Of a DNA stretch of 64,000 nt, positions 53,519-62,452 are shown piece after piece. A model generated the notes under the pieces. That model did not search any database and was not told where the DNA came from. It was given only the letters and a program-made list of their open reading frames with translations. Source of the DNA: Embleya sp045207785. GTDB taxonomy: Bacteria; Actinomycetota; Actinomycetes; Streptomycetales; Streptomycetaceae. The position numbers and the translations under genes were made by a program. Location of the stretch: assembly GCF_045207785.1 (NCBI RefSeq), contig NZ_CP108776.1:2790001-2854000 (forward strand), written 5' to 3'. Every line of letters begins with the position of its first letter. Position 1 is the stretch's first letter.

Positions 53519-54589
53519 CTATTGCGGGACCGGGGCTCCCGGGCGGCAGACGGTCCAGGGTTCGACCAGGCCCAGGCCGCGGACCGGGCGGCGCCACATC
53601 GGGTGGAGTTCGTAGCGGTCGTCGCCTTCGAGGGCGGCGGCCAGTTCGCGGTCGACCACGACCGCGTCCTTGGGGCTCAGCGCGGTCAGCCGGCTCGCGA
53701 GGTTGACGGTGGTGCCGAACACGTCGCCCATCCGCGAGAGCACGTGCCCGTACGCGATCCCGACCCGGAGCGCGGGCAGGATGTCCTCCTGGGCCATCGC
53801 CTCGACCAGGCGCAGCCCCAGCTCGACCGCCGAGTCCGGCGAGAAGGTCACGAACAGCACCTCGTCGCCCAGCGTCTTGACCAGGCGGCCGCCCTGTTCG
53901 GCGATCACGTCGACGGCGGTGTCCTCGAAGGTCTGCACGAGGCGGCCGAGCTCGGCCTCCTCCAGATTGCGCGACAGCCGGGTGAAACCGACCAGGTCGG
54001 CGAAGCCGACGGCGAGCGACTGGCCCACCGTCTGCGGATCGGTGAGCCCCTGCATCGCCCGCGAGCTGGCCGCGGCGAGGTGCCGGCGCCAGGCGTAGAT
54101 GACCAGCGGTTCGAGTTCGAGCATGACGTCGCCGGCGGTCGTGACGACCTGCTCGGACCGGCTGCCGGTGAGTTCGTTGCCGATGTACTCGACCCACGCC
54201 TCGGTCTGCCATTCGGCGAACCGCGCCATGGTCTGGCCGACCGAGCGCACGAACTGGGCCGCGACGGTCGCCGGCAGCAGTCCGGACTCGGTCAGCTCGC
54301 GCAGGTGCCTGAGGGCCGCGACGTCGGCGTCGGTGAACGCGCGGGCCGGGCCGAAGTCGGCGAAGCCGAGGCCGCGCCACAGTTTGCGGGCCTCGTCGAG
54401 CGGCACGCCGACCAGGTCGGCCACCTGCCCCGACGTGTAGCGGCGGGGTGCGCCGAGGACGACCTGCTCGACGTCGGCGATCGTGTTGTTTACCGCCTCG
54501 ATGTCGGCCAGGTCGGGCAGGGCGTGCTGATCGGCCGCGTTGGCCCCGGCGCCCGCGCCGGGCTCCACGCGGGTCCGTTCCTCGGGCAT
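53519..54589 (-). CDS. cya: Class III adenylate cyclase
   Basis: 356 residues from ATG 54589. An N-terminal MerR-like helix-turn-helix domain (YTSGQVADLVGVPLDEARKLW, about residues 35-95) precedes the cyclase domain (about 165-340). Metal Asp in VGFADLVGFTR, base-recognition KTLGDEVLF and transition-state Asn/Arg in GTTVNLASRL are present. The layout resembles the Streptomyces coelicolor adenylate cyclase CyaA, as remembered. Makes cAMP, needed for germination there. Last gene of a birA-PH-cya cluster. Confidence 0.9.
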   Translation of the reverse strand: MPEERTRVEPGAGAGANAADQHALPDLADIEAVNNTIADVEQVVLGAPRRYTSGQVADLVGVPLDEARKLWRGLGFADFGPARAFTDADVAALRHLRELTESGLLPATVAAQFVRSVGQTMARFAEWQTEAWVEYIGNELTGSRSEQVVTTAGDVMLELEPLVIYAWRRHLAAASSRAMQGLTDPQTVGQSLAVGFADLVGFTRLSRNLEEAELGRLVQTFEDTAVDVIAEQGGRLVKTLGDEVLFVTFSPDSAVELGLRLVEAMAQEDILPALRVGIAYGHVLSRMGDVFGTTVNLASRLTALSPKDAVVVDRELAAALEGDDRYELHPMWRRPVRGLGLVEPWTVCRPGAPVPQ

Positions 54590-54649
54590 GTGGCTCCACC
54601 GTGGTGTTCGAAGGATGGATCTCGTCGGAGCCACACTACGTGTCGGGGG

Positions 54650-55180
54650 TCACAAAGGTTCGGGGTCGGCCGGCGTCGCGTGCTTCTCGCGCCCGGTCGC
54701 GGCCCGCTCCACGAGCACGAGCAGCTCGCTCTGCAGCCGCACCACGTGGGGCAGGCCCGGGAGTTCGAGCCGCTCGCGGTCGCCCGTCGGGACCAGGACG
54801 AGGGTCCCGGCACCGAGCAGCCGGTCGATCAGCGAATCCTGCTCGACGACCACGTCGACCACGCGCGCGAACGGGACGACCCGGACCTCGTGGGTCAGCA
54901 CGCCACCACGCAGGGTCAGCCGGTCCGCCGCGACGGCGTACAGCGTGCCCAGCCAGGTCAGCCACGGCGCGACGCCCCAGCGGACCAGGACGAACAGGCC
55001 CGCCAGGAGCATGGCGGGCCGGCTCCAGTCACGTGCCGCGTTCGGCGGGGAGAGGCCGACCAGGAACCCGGTGGCCGCGACGGTGGCGAACAGGACGATC
55101 ACCGGTCGCACGAGCTGCTTCCAGTGGGGGCGGACGACGAACAGCGCGTCGTCCTCGACCTCGGCACGTGATCCGAACAC
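54650..55180 (-). CDS. PH-domain (bPH2) membrane protein
   Basis: 176 residues from GTG 55180, GGAGG 4 nt upstream. Two N-terminal membrane helices (about 27-45 and 57-78) precede a bacterial PH domain (YAVAADRLTLRGGVLTHEVRVVPF, a typical start, shown split at its key Arg). Located between birA and cya on the same strand. Function unknown. Confidence 0.85.
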   Translation of the reverse strand: MFGSRAEVEDDALFVVRPHWKQLVRPVIVLFATVAATGFLVGLSPPNAARDWSRPAMLLAGLFVLVRWGVAPWLTWLGTLYAVAADRLTLRGGVLTHEVRVVPFARVVDVVVEQDSLIDRLLGAGTLVLVPTGDRERLELPGLPHVVRLQSELLVLVERAATGREKHATPADPEPL

Positions 55181-55247
55181 CGGGCCTCCTCCGCATCACC
55201 ACAATTGTGCAGCCACACGGGCCCCGCGCGGCGGCGGCACGCGGAGG

Positions 55248-56066
55248 TCAGTCGGCGGCCGGCCGCACGTGCACAACGTCTCCGGCGCCGACCGCCGTGG
55301 GGCCGTTCGAGCCGGTGACCAGCAGCCTGCCGTCGTCGTCGATGCCGGTGGCCAGACCCTCCAGAACCTGGTCGGCGGGGAGTTCGACCCGCACCCGGCG
55401 GCCGATCGTCGCGCACAGGTCGGTGTAGACCGCGAGCAGACCGCTCGCCCGCGCGTCACCACCGGTCAGGCGCCAGCGGGTGTACCAGTCCTCCAGCTCG
55501 CGCAGCACCGCGCGCAGGATCGGATCCCGGTCGATCGTCTCGGCCTCGGCGAGCGCGAGCGAGGTCGCGGTGGGGACCGGCAGTTCCTCCTGACGCAGTG
55601 ACACGTTCAGGCCCAGCCCCACGACCACGCCGGCGCCCGCCCGCTCGGCGAGGATCCCGGCCACCTTGCGCTCGCCCACGAGCAGGTCGTTGGGCCATTT
55701 GAGGCGCACGTCCACCCCGGAGACCCGCGAGACCGCGGACGCCGCGGCGACCCCGGTCAGCAGCGGCAGCCAGCCCCAGCGGGCGACCGGCACCTCGTCG
55801 GGCGCGAGCGTCACCGACACCGCGATGCCCGAGCGTGGCGGCGCGACCCACTCCCGATCCATCCGGCCCTTCCCGGCGACCTGCGACTCGGCGGTCAGCA
55901 CCAGGCCCTCGGGCTCGTCGGCCCGCGCGGCCAGGTCGGCGTTGGTCGATCCGGTCTCGGGCACCACGTTCACCTCGCGCCACAAGCCGCCCGGCACGAG
56001 CAGAGCCTTGCGCAGCGCCGCCTCGCGCAACGGGGGTCGGTCGAGATTCGTGAAGGGAGAGTCCAT
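55248..56066 (-). CDS. birA: Biotin-[acetyl-CoA-carboxylase] ligase
   Basis: 272 residues from ATG 56066. It lacks the N-terminal DNA-binding domain, so it is a monofunctional ligase. Motifs GSTNADL, GKGRMDREW (biotinyl-AMP loop) and LKWPNDLLV with GIL are present; the usual first Arg of the loop (GRGR) is Lys. It should biotinylate the carboxylase subunit encoded from 63596. Divergent from the carboxyltransferase gene. Confidence 0.93.
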   Translation of the reverse strand: MDSPFTNLDRPPLREAALRKALLVPGGLWREVNVVPETGSTNADLAARADEPEGLVLTAESQVAGKGRMDREWVAPPRSGIAVSVTLAPDEVPVARWGWLPLLTGVAAASAVSRVSGVDVRLKWPNDLLVGERKVAGILAERAGAGVVVGLGLNVSLRQEELPVPTATSLALAEAETIDRDPILRAVLRELEDWYTRWRLTGGDARASGLLAVYTDLCATIGRRVRVELPADQVLEGLATGIDDDGRLLVTGSNGPTAVGAGDVVHVRPAAD

Positions 56067-56169
56067 TCGATCACCCTAGAAGGCGTTCGGGGCCGGGGCG
56101 GTGATAGGCGCCGGTGCGGCGCGGCTACGCTACCGATCGCCGCCGTTCGACGTGACAGGAGCCAGCACG

Positions 56170-57756
56170 ATGGACCCAGTACAGGGCGATCCCGACATCC
56201 ACACCACCGCGGGGAAGCTGGCCGACCTCGAGCGTCGCATCGACGAGGCGGTTCACGCGGGAAGCGCCCGAGCGGTCGAGAAGCAGCACGCCAAGGGCAA
56301 GATGACCGCCCGTGAGCGGATCGAATACCTGCTCGACGAGGGCTCGTTCGTCGAACTCGACGAGTTCGCCCGGCACCGCTCCACGAACTTCGGCCTGGAG
56401 AGCAACCGCCCCTACGGCGACGGCGTCGTGACCGGCTCCGGCACGGTCGACGGTCGTCAGGTGTGCGTGTTCTCGCAGGACGTCACGGTCTTCGGGGGCA
56501 GCCTCGGCGAGGTGTACGGCGAGAAGATCGTCAAGATCCAGGACCTCGCGATCAAGACCGGCGTCCCGCTGGTCGGCATCAACGAGGGCGGCGGCGCGCG
56601 CATCCAGGAGGGTGTCGTCTCGCTCGGCCTGTACGGCGAGATCTTCCGGCGCAACGTGATCGCGTCCGGCGTGATCCCGCAGATCTCGCTGATCATGGGG
56701 GCGGCCGCGGGCGGCCACGTGTACTCCCCCGCGCTCACCGACTTCATCGTGATGGTCGACCAGACCTCGCAGATGTTCATCACCGGTCCCGACGTCATCA
56801 AGACGGTCACCGGCGAGGACGTCTCGATGGAGGACCTCGGCGGCGCGCGCACGCACAACAGCAAGTCGGGCAACGCGCATTACATGGGCGCCGACGAGAA
56901 GGACGCCCTGGAGTACGTCAAGGGCCTGCTCTCGTACCTGCCGAGCAACAACCTGGAGGAGGCGCCGGCCTTCGACGAGGCCGCCGACCTGGAGACCACG
57001 GACTTCGACCGTGAGCTCGACACCCTGATCCCGGACTCGGCGAACCAGCCCTACGACATCCACCGGGTGATCGAACACGTCGTGGACGAGGCGGACTTCC
57101 TGGAGGTCCAGCCGCTGTTCGCGCCGAACATCGTGGTCGGCTTCGGCCGGGTCGAGGGTCGGTCCGTGGGCATCGTGGCGAACCAGCCGATGCAGTTCGC
57201 GGGCACGCTGGACATCGACGCGTCCGAGAAGGCCGCGCGGTTCGTGCGCACCTGCGACGCGTTCAACATCCCGGTGCTGACCTTCGTGGACGTCCCGGGC
57301 TTCCTGCCGGGCACCGACCAGGAGTGGAACGGCATCATCCGGCGCGGCGCGAAGCTGATCTACGCGTACGCCGAGGCCACCGTGCCGCTCGTCACGATCA
57401 TCACCCGCAAGGCGTACGGCGGCGCGTACGACGTCATGGGCTCCAAGCACCTGGGCGCGGACGTCAACTTCGCGTGGCCGACCGCGCAGATCGCGGTGAT
57501 GGGCGCGCAGGGCGCGGCGAACATCCTGCACCGACGCGCGATCGCGGCCGCCGACGATCCCGAGGCGACCCGCGCGCGGCTGATCCAGGAGTACGAGGAC
57601 ACGCTGTGCAACCCGTACGTGGCCGCCGAGCGCGGGTACGTGGACGCGGTCATCCGCCCGTCGGCGACCCGGGCGCAGGTGGTCAAGGCGCTGCGCGCGC
57701 TGCGCGGCAAGCGCGAGACGCTGCCGCCGAAGAAGCACGGCAACATCCCGCTGTAG
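56170..57756 (+). CDS. pccB: Acyl-CoA (propionyl-CoA) carboxylase carboxyltransferase beta subunit
   Basis: 528 residues from ATG 56170, AGGAG 8 nt upstream. Crotonase-type carboxyltransferase: N-terminal ARERIEYLLDEGSF, NEGGGARIQEG and AAGGHVYSPAL oxyanion motifs, then the C-terminal half with PGFLPGTDQEWNG and KAYGGAYDVMGSKHLG. Transfers carboxyl from biotin to propionyl-CoA or acetyl-CoA. Followed by the epsilon subunit gene, as in streptomycetes. Confidence 0.94.
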   Translation: MDPVQGDPDIHTTAGKLADLERRIDEAVHAGSARAVEKQHAKGKMTARERIEYLLDEGSFVELDEFARHRSTNFGLESNRPYGDGVVTGSGTVDGRQVCVFSQDVTVFGGSLGEVYGEKIVKIQDLAIKTGVPLVGINEGGGARIQEGVVSLGLYGEIFRRNVIASGVIPQISLIMGAAAGGHVYSPALTDFIVMVDQTSQMFITGPDVIKTVTGEDVSMEDLGGARTHNSKSGNAHYMGADEKDALEYVKGLLSYLPSNNLEEAPAFDEAADLETTDFDRELDTLIPDSANQPYDIHRVIEHVVDEADFLEVQPLFAPNIVVGFGRVEGRSVGIVANQPMQFAGTLDIDASEKAARFVRTCDAFNIPVLTFVDVPGFLPGTDQEWNGIIRRGAKLIYAYAEATVPLVTIITRKAYGGAYDVMGSKHLGADVNFAWPTAQIAVMGAQGAANILHRRAIAAADDPEATRARLIQEYEDTLCNPYVAAERGYVDAVIRPSATRAQVVKALRALRGKRETLPPKKHGNIPL

Positions 57757-57827
57757 TGGTGGCGGCGTAGTCGCGGTCCCAGTCGGCGCAGGAGTCGGCA
57801 CAGTAGTCGGCACATCGGGCCGGTCCC

Positions 57828-57843
57828 GCGGGCGTTCGCCCGC
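57828..57843 (+). terminator. Intra-operon hairpin before accE
   Basis: Perfect 7-bp stem GCGGGCG/CGCCCGC with a 2-nt loop in the 120-bp spacer between the beta and epsilon genes. It may reduce read-through or protect the upstream mRNA end; too short to be sure. Confidence 0.4.
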
Positions 57844-57876
57844 CGGGGCCGGCTCGGCCAGGGCCTGGAGGTCCCC

Positions 57877-58077
57877 ATGATCAAGGTTGTGCGGGGTGAG
57901 CCCACCCCGGAGGAGCTCGCCGTGATCGTCACCGTCGTGGCGGCCAAGGCGGCGGCGGGCGGCGGGGCCGCTCCGGCGCCCGCGATCGCGTCGCGGTGGA
58001 ACGCGCCGGCGCGGTTGGTCCGGCGGCCGCAGCGGCCCGGGCCGGGTGCGTGGCGGGCGAGTGCCTGGCCGGCCTGA
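57877..58077 (+). CDS. accE: Acyl-CoA carboxylase epsilon subunit
   Basis: 66 residues from ATG 57877, GGAGG 5 nt upstream. It starts MIKVVRGEPTPEELAVIVTV, typical of the small actinobacterial epsilon subunit that helps carboxyltransferase assembly; the rest is Ala/Pro/Arg-rich. The immediate neighbour of the beta gene. No catalytic role is expected. Confidence 0.85.
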   Translation: MIKVVRGEPTPEELAVIVTVVAAKAAAGGGAAPAPAIASRWNAPARLVRRPQRPGPGAWRASAWPA

Positions 58078-58161
58078 AAAACCGATTTCGGTACATCGCA
58101 TGAGCCGACTTGAGTACCCGTACTCAAGCTCGCGCGGGGGGACGCGCCGCACGATGGGCGC

Positions 58162-58278
58162 ATGCGCAACCGTGACGAATTCTCCGAGGAAACCCGGCGT
58201 GCCGTGGCCCAGGTGCGGCGCGCCGTGTGGATCCTGCCGGTGGTGGTGATCCTCGCCCTGCTGCTGCTCGGGCTGTGA
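58162..58278 (+). CDS. 38-residue single-pass membrane peptide
   Basis: Starts MRNRDEFSEETRRAVAQVRR; one hydrophobic helix AVWILPVVVILALLLLGL follows. Ribosome site weak. Placed between accE and maf on the same strand. Function unknown; reality supported mainly by the charged-then-membrane layout. Confidence 0.5.
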   Translation: MRNRDEFSEETRRAVAQVRRAVWILPVVVILALLLLGL

Positions 58279-58312
58279 CCGGGGCCCGGTCGGCGCCGGG
58301 TACGTTGGCGGC

Positions 58313-58924
58313 ATGCCTGAGCGTTCCCCCTCCCGTTCCCTCGTCCTCGCCTCCGCCTCCCCCGCGCGCCTGAAGCTGCTGCGCGACGCCGGGCTCGACC
58401 CCAAGGTCGTGGTCAGCGGGGTCGACGAGGACGCGCTCACCGCCGCCTCCCCGCGCGAACTCGCGCTGCTCCTGGCCGAGGCCAAGGCCGATGCGGTCGC
58501 GGCCGACCTCGACGGCGACGAGCTGGTCGTGGGCTGCGACTCGATCCTGGAGCTGGACGCCCGCGCGCTGGGCAAGCCGGCCGATGCCGCCGAGGCGCTG
58601 GAGCGCTGGCGGGCGATGCGTGGACGCACGGGCGTGCTGTTGACCGGCCACTGCGTGGTCGACCGGCGCAGCGGCCTGCGGGTCTCCGACGTCGGCGCGA
58701 CCACCGTGCGCTTCGGCACGCCGTCCGACGACGAGGTCGCCGCCTACATCGCCACCGGCGAGCCGCTACGCGTCGCGGGCGCGTTCACGCTCGACGGTCA
58801 CGCGGCGCCGTTCCTGGACGGCATCGACGGCGACCCGGGCAACGTGATCGGCCTCTCCCTGCCGCTGCTGCGCCGACTGCTCGACGGCGTGGGGGTGCGG
58901 ATCATCGACCTCTGGACGCGCTGA
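58313..58924 (+). CDS. maf: Maf-like nucleotide pyrophosphatase
   Basis: 203 residues from ATG 58313. N-terminal SASPARLKLL, VVGCDSI and a C-terminal GDPGNVIGLSLPLL are Maf family motifs. Hydrolyses non-canonical or canonical nucleoside triphosphates to limit misincorporation. Third in the carboxylase row, converging with the membrane gene at 59039. Confidence 0.92.
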   Translation: MPERSPSRSLVLASASPARLKLLRDAGLDPKVVVSGVDEDALTAASPRELALLLAEAKADAVAADLDGDELVVGCDSILELDARALGKPADAAEALERWRAMRGRTGVLLTGHCVVDRRSGLRVSDVGATTVRFGTPSDDEVAAYIATGEPLRVAGAFTLDGHAAPFLDGIDGDPGNVIGLSLPLLRRLLDGVGVRIIDLWTR

Positions 58925-58973
58925 GCAGCGAATCCGCCCACGCGGAAGACGCCCGAGTGCCCGGAAACGCGCC

Positions 58974-59012
58974 GGGGCCCGGCCGCCGACGAAGTGTCGG
59001 TGGCCGGGCCCC
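58974..59012. terminator. Bidirectional terminator between maf and membrane gene
   Basis: 17-bp stem (58974-58990 and 58996-59012) with a single mismatch/wobble and 5-nt loop, between convergent genes. Confidence 0.8.
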
Positions 59013-59038
59013 TGGTGTTTCGGCGGGGGTACGGGCGG

Positions 59039-60775
59039 TCAGGAGTTGCCGCCGCCCGGTCCGTCCGGCCGGCCGAGGTCGCGGCGGCTGGGGCCCGGGC
59101 CGAGGTTCGGCGGGAGGCCCTGCGCGCTCGGTGGGCTCGGTGGGCTCGGTGGGCTCGGTGGGCTCGGTGGGCTCGGTGGGCCCTGCGGGGCCGCCGACGG
59201 AGGGCCGGGCTGCTGCGGCAGGTAGGGCTGCGGGGCGTCCGCGTAGGCGTTCGGGGCCCACGGGCCGGTGCCGGGCACGGGGGCGCCGACCGAGCCGGGC
59301 CCGAACCTCGGCGGGGCCGGCGGCGGCCGGCGGTCGCCGCGCAGGCCGGCGAACACGGCCAGCGGCAACGCGACGGCCGCGAGCACCAGGAGTGGCAGCG
59401 GCACCCCGCCGGGCTTCTCGGTGAGCACCTCGATCCAGTCGTAGTCGACCGACGCGGCCTGCAGGTCCGGCCACACCGGCCCGCACGCGGCGCCGAGCCC
59501 GAACGCCGCGACGGCCGGCTCCGGACGCAGGCCGCCCACCACGACGCCGATCGCCGCCGCGCCCGCGCAGCGCACCGCGAGCTGGTGGCCGGAGCCCGCG
59601 GCGGGCCCGATCAGTTCGGCCAGCACCAGGGCCAGGGCCGCGAGGCCGATCGCGTACGCCCCCAGCATCCGCGCCGCGACCGCGCCGACGATGCCGGCGA
59701 CCGCGAGGCCGAGCAGCCAAGGCACGTACTCCGCGGGCCCGTCCAGGCCGAGCCCCGGGTTGCCCTCGGTGCGGTCCCACGCGAACAGCGCGGCCGGGAA
59801 GGCCGCCAGCCCGACCGCCATCGCGAGGAGCGCGCCCGCCACCGAGCGCACACCGTCGACGCGGTAGGTCAGCACCGCCGCGACCAGACAGCCCGCGAGC
59901 GCGACCACGGGCCACAGGCCGAGCAGCTTGGGCCGGTCGTCGCCCATCACCAGGGACGCCGCGGACACCCCGATCCCGACCAGGCCGAGCAACGCGACCC
60001 CGCCGTAGGCGCCCGCGTCGGTCCCCGCCCAGCCCCGGCCCGGCGGCACCAGCAGCCGACCGGTGGGCAGCAGGATCAGCGCGTAGCCGAGCGCGACGAG
60101 CGGCAGCCAGGTCTGCAGACCGGCCCCCGACTCCCACATCGGCTCCAGCACGTCGCGCCCGCCGAGTACGAACAGCAGCGGAACGGCCGCCGCGAGGGTG
60201 GCCGCGAACGCCGCGTTCAGCGGCGCCTGATGCCGGGGCACCGCGAGATGGATCCACAACACGACGCCGACGAGCACCTGGACCGCGAACCCGAACCGCA
60301 GCAGGTAGACGAACCCGAGCCAGCGCGCGTCCTGCGACCCGTCGTAGTGCGCCGCGACCGGGTCGAGCACGGTCGTGACGGCGGCCCCGACGAGCCCGAT
60401 CAACAGCACGCCGGCCACACTGCCGCGGCGGTTGGTGAACACGCTGTCGGTGAGCCCGATGCCGCCGATCACCAGCGGCACGGCCCACGGCAACAGCACC
60501 GCGACGAGGTCCCACACCGACCACGACCCGCCGGAGGTGTCCGTCGGCGCCGGAGCCGCGCCGTAGTCCGCGGGATCCACCGCGGGCGGGGCCGGCACGG
60601 ACGGATCGAGCCCCGCGCGCAGCAGCACGAGCGAGGCCGCCGTCGCGAGCACGACCAGCACGATTCCGGGCACCCACTCCAAGGACAACCGGCCGACCGG
60701 TTCCGGGCGCCGCGCACGGCCCTCCGCGAATCCGGCGCCGGCCTCGTAGGCCTTGCGTACCACTCCGCCGGCCAT
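59039..60775 (-). CDS. Multi-pass integral membrane protein with Pro-Pro-Ser tail
   Basis: 578 residues, ATG 60775. About 12 or more hydrophobic helices (residues 30-470), beginning with WVPGIVLVVLATAASLVLL. The final ~100 residues are a Pro-rich cytosolic tail containing six Pro-Pro-Ser repeats. No transporter signature recognised. The tail length may vary because of the DNA repeat beneath it. Confidence 0.75.
   Translation of the reverse strand: MAGGVVRKAYEAGAGFAEGRARRPEPVGRLSLEWVPGIVLVVLATAASLVLLRAGLDPSVPAPPAVDPADYGAAPAPTDTSGGSWSVWDLVAVLLPWAVPLVIGGIGLTDSVFTNRRGSVAGVLLIGLVGAAVTTVLDPVAAHYDGSQDARWLGFVYLLRFGFAVQVLVGVVLWIHLAVPRHQAPLNAAFAATLAAAVPLLFVLGGRDVLEPMWESGAGLQTWLPLVALGYALILLPTGRLLVPPGRGWAGTDAGAYGGVALLGLVGIGVSAASLVMGDDRPKLLGLWPVVALAGCLVAAVLTYRVDGVRSVAGALLAMAVGLAAFPAALFAWDRTEGNPGLGLDGPAEYVPWLLGLAVAGIVGAVAARMLGAYAIGLAALALVLAELIGPAAGSGHQLAVRCAGAAAIGVVVGGLRPEPAVAAFGLGAACGPVWPDLQAASVDYDWIEVLTEKPGGVPLPLLVLAAVALPLAVFAGLRGDRRPPPAPPRFGPGSVGAPVPGTGPWAPNAYADAPQPYLPQQPGPPSAAPQGPPSPPSPPSPPSPPSPPSAQGLPPNLGPGPSRRDLGRPDGPGGGNS
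59127..59180. repeat. 9-bp tandem repeat, six units
   Basis: Six perfect copies of CTCGGTGGG, encoding Pro-Pro-Ser repeats in the minus-strand membrane protein. Nine is a multiple of three, so copy-number change keeps the frame. Confidence 0.95.
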
Positions 60776-61063
60776 GGCCGTCTCCCCCGGGTCGTCTCAA
60801 TAGGCAGCTTAGGGAAGACGTGAGTCGCCCACCCGGAAAAGCAGGACGCGGTCGGGTCGATTTCGGATCCGGCCCGCGCGGCCTCGACTCGGCGACCTCG
60901 CGTACGCCGCTTCGGCGGCGCCGACCATACCGCGAAGCGGGTCCCCGCAGCGCCCGCGACGGGACCCTACTGAGCCACGCGCATTACCTCGCAGGGAATC
61001 GACCGCCCGCGCGGCGTCGAGCACAGTCGTGGGTGTCGGCAATCGCCCGAGGAGGAGAACCCC

Positions 61064-61531
61064 ATGAGTTCCCAGTCGTTCCGCGCACCCGCTCCGGCCC
61101 GCCGCGCCGGAGTCACCGACACCCCCACCGGCGCCGTCCGCGGCGACACCGGTCTGTTGCGGATGGTCCTGCGCCTGGACGCGATCGCCACCGCCGCGGT
61201 CGGCGTCGCGGCGCTCGCGGGCTGCGCGCTGCTGGACTCGGCGCTGGGCCTGCCCACCGCGTTCCTCGCCGGGGTGGGCGCGTTCCTGACCCTGTACGCG
61301 CTGGTCGTGTGGCGGATCGGGACCCCCGGGCAGCCGAACCGCAACGCCGTGCGCACCGTGATCGCGCTCAATCTGGTGTGGATGGCGGACAGCGTGGCGA
61401 TGGCGCTCGCGGGGTGGTTCGACCCCACCGGCCTGGGTACCGCGCTGATCGTGCTCCAGGCGATCGCGGTACTGGGCTTCGCCGACCTCCAGTTGTTCGG
61501 CCTGCGCAAGGCGAACCGGTCGGCGCTGTGA
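61064..61531 (+). CDS. Small integral membrane protein
   Basis: 155 residues from ATG 61064, GAGGAG 6-7 nt upstream. Four predicted helices (AIATAAVGVAALAGCALLD; AFLAGVGAFLTLYALVVW; TVIALNLVWMADSVAMALA; LIVLQAIAVLGFADLQLF). No family named. Precedes the XRE gene by 77 bp and may share its transcript. The 288 bp before it (60776-61063) hold no supported gene. Confidence 0.8.
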   Translation: MSSQSFRAPAPARRAGVTDTPTGAVRGDTGLLRMVLRLDAIATAAVGVAALAGCALLDSALGLPTAFLAGVGAFLTLYALVVWRIGTPGQPNRNAVRTVIALNLVWMADSVAMALAGWFDPTGLGTALIVLQAIAVLGFADLQLFGLRKANRSAL

Positions 61532-61608
61532 CCCTTCGAAGGATCCAGGACCCGACCGTGCGCACGCGCCCGCTCCATCCCGCCGGACACCACGTACGGT
61601 CGGGTCCC

Positions 61609-62433
61609 ATGAGCCACAGCCTCGACACCGAGCGGCCCGACCGGGGCCGGAGCACGAACCGGCGATCGAGCGGCGAGCTGATCCGCCACTGGCGGCAGCA
61701 CCGCCGGCTGAGCCAACTCGAACTCTCCGTGGAGGTCGAGGTCTCCACGCGGCACCTCAGCTTCATCGAGACGGGGCGCTCGGTACCCAGCCGCGAGATG
61801 GTGCTGCGCCTGGCGGAATACCTGGAGGTCCCGTTGCGCGAGCGCAATCGGCTGCTGCTCGCGGCGGGCCACGCCCCCGCCTACAACGAGAGCGGACTCG
61901 ACGCGCCGGAGTTGGACTCGGTCAAGACGGCGCTGCGGCAGATCCTGGCCGCGCACGAGCCGTACCCCGCGGTGATCGTGGACCGGGCCTGGAACATCAT
62001 CGACGCCACGTCGAGCATCGGGCTGTTCGCGAACGACGTCGCTCCCGAGTTGACCACGCCGCCGATGAACGCCTACCGGGTGAGCCTGCATCCCGAGGGC
62101 ATGGCGCCGCTGATCGTCAACTACCCGCAGTGGCGGGCGCACCTGTTGCACCGGCTGCGCCGACAGGCGGTGATCACCGCGGATCCGGTCGTGCAGGCCC
62201 TGTACGACGAGGTCTGCGCCTACCCGGGCGGCGAACCGCCGACCGCCGCCGGCCCCGGCGCGCCGGCCATCCCGCTACAGATCCGGTACGGCACCGAGAT
62301 CCTGTCGTTCGTGAGCACGCTGGCCACCTTCGGCACGGCGGTGGACATCACCCTGGCGGAGATCTCGATCGAGTCCTTCTACCCCGCCGACAAGCGCACG
62401 GGCCAGGTCCTGCGCGAACTCTTCGGCGAGTAG
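61609..62433 (+). CDS. XRE-family regulator with MmyB-like domain
   Basis: 274 residues from ATG 61609. N-terminal XRE HTH (about residues 20-75: LIRHWRQHRRLSQLELSVEV) and a C-terminal MmyB-like ligand-binding domain (95-270; HEPYPAVIVDRAWNIIDAT). MmyB-type regulators bind DNA and probably fatty-acid-like ligands. May regulate the membrane gene upstream. Confidence 0.87.
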   Translation: MSHSLDTERPDRGRSTNRRSSGELIRHWRQHRRLSQLELSVEVEVSTRHLSFIETGRSVPSREMVLRLAEYLEVPLRERNRLLLAAGHAPAYNESGLDAPELDSVKTALRQILAAHEPYPAVIVDRAWNIIDATSSIGLFANDVAPELTTPPMNAYRVSLHPEGMAPLIVNYPQWRAHLLHRLRRQAVITADPVVQALYDEVCAYPGGEPPTAAGPGAPAIPLQIRYGTEILSFVSTLATFGTAVDITLAEISIESFYPADKRTGQVLRELFGE

Positions 62434-62452
62434 GGCCCCGGGCGAGTCGGCC

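Noticed and set aside
57757..57827. Repeated AGTCGGCA words after the carboxyltransferase gene
   Set aside because: Short, irregular and only three partial copies; probably chance.
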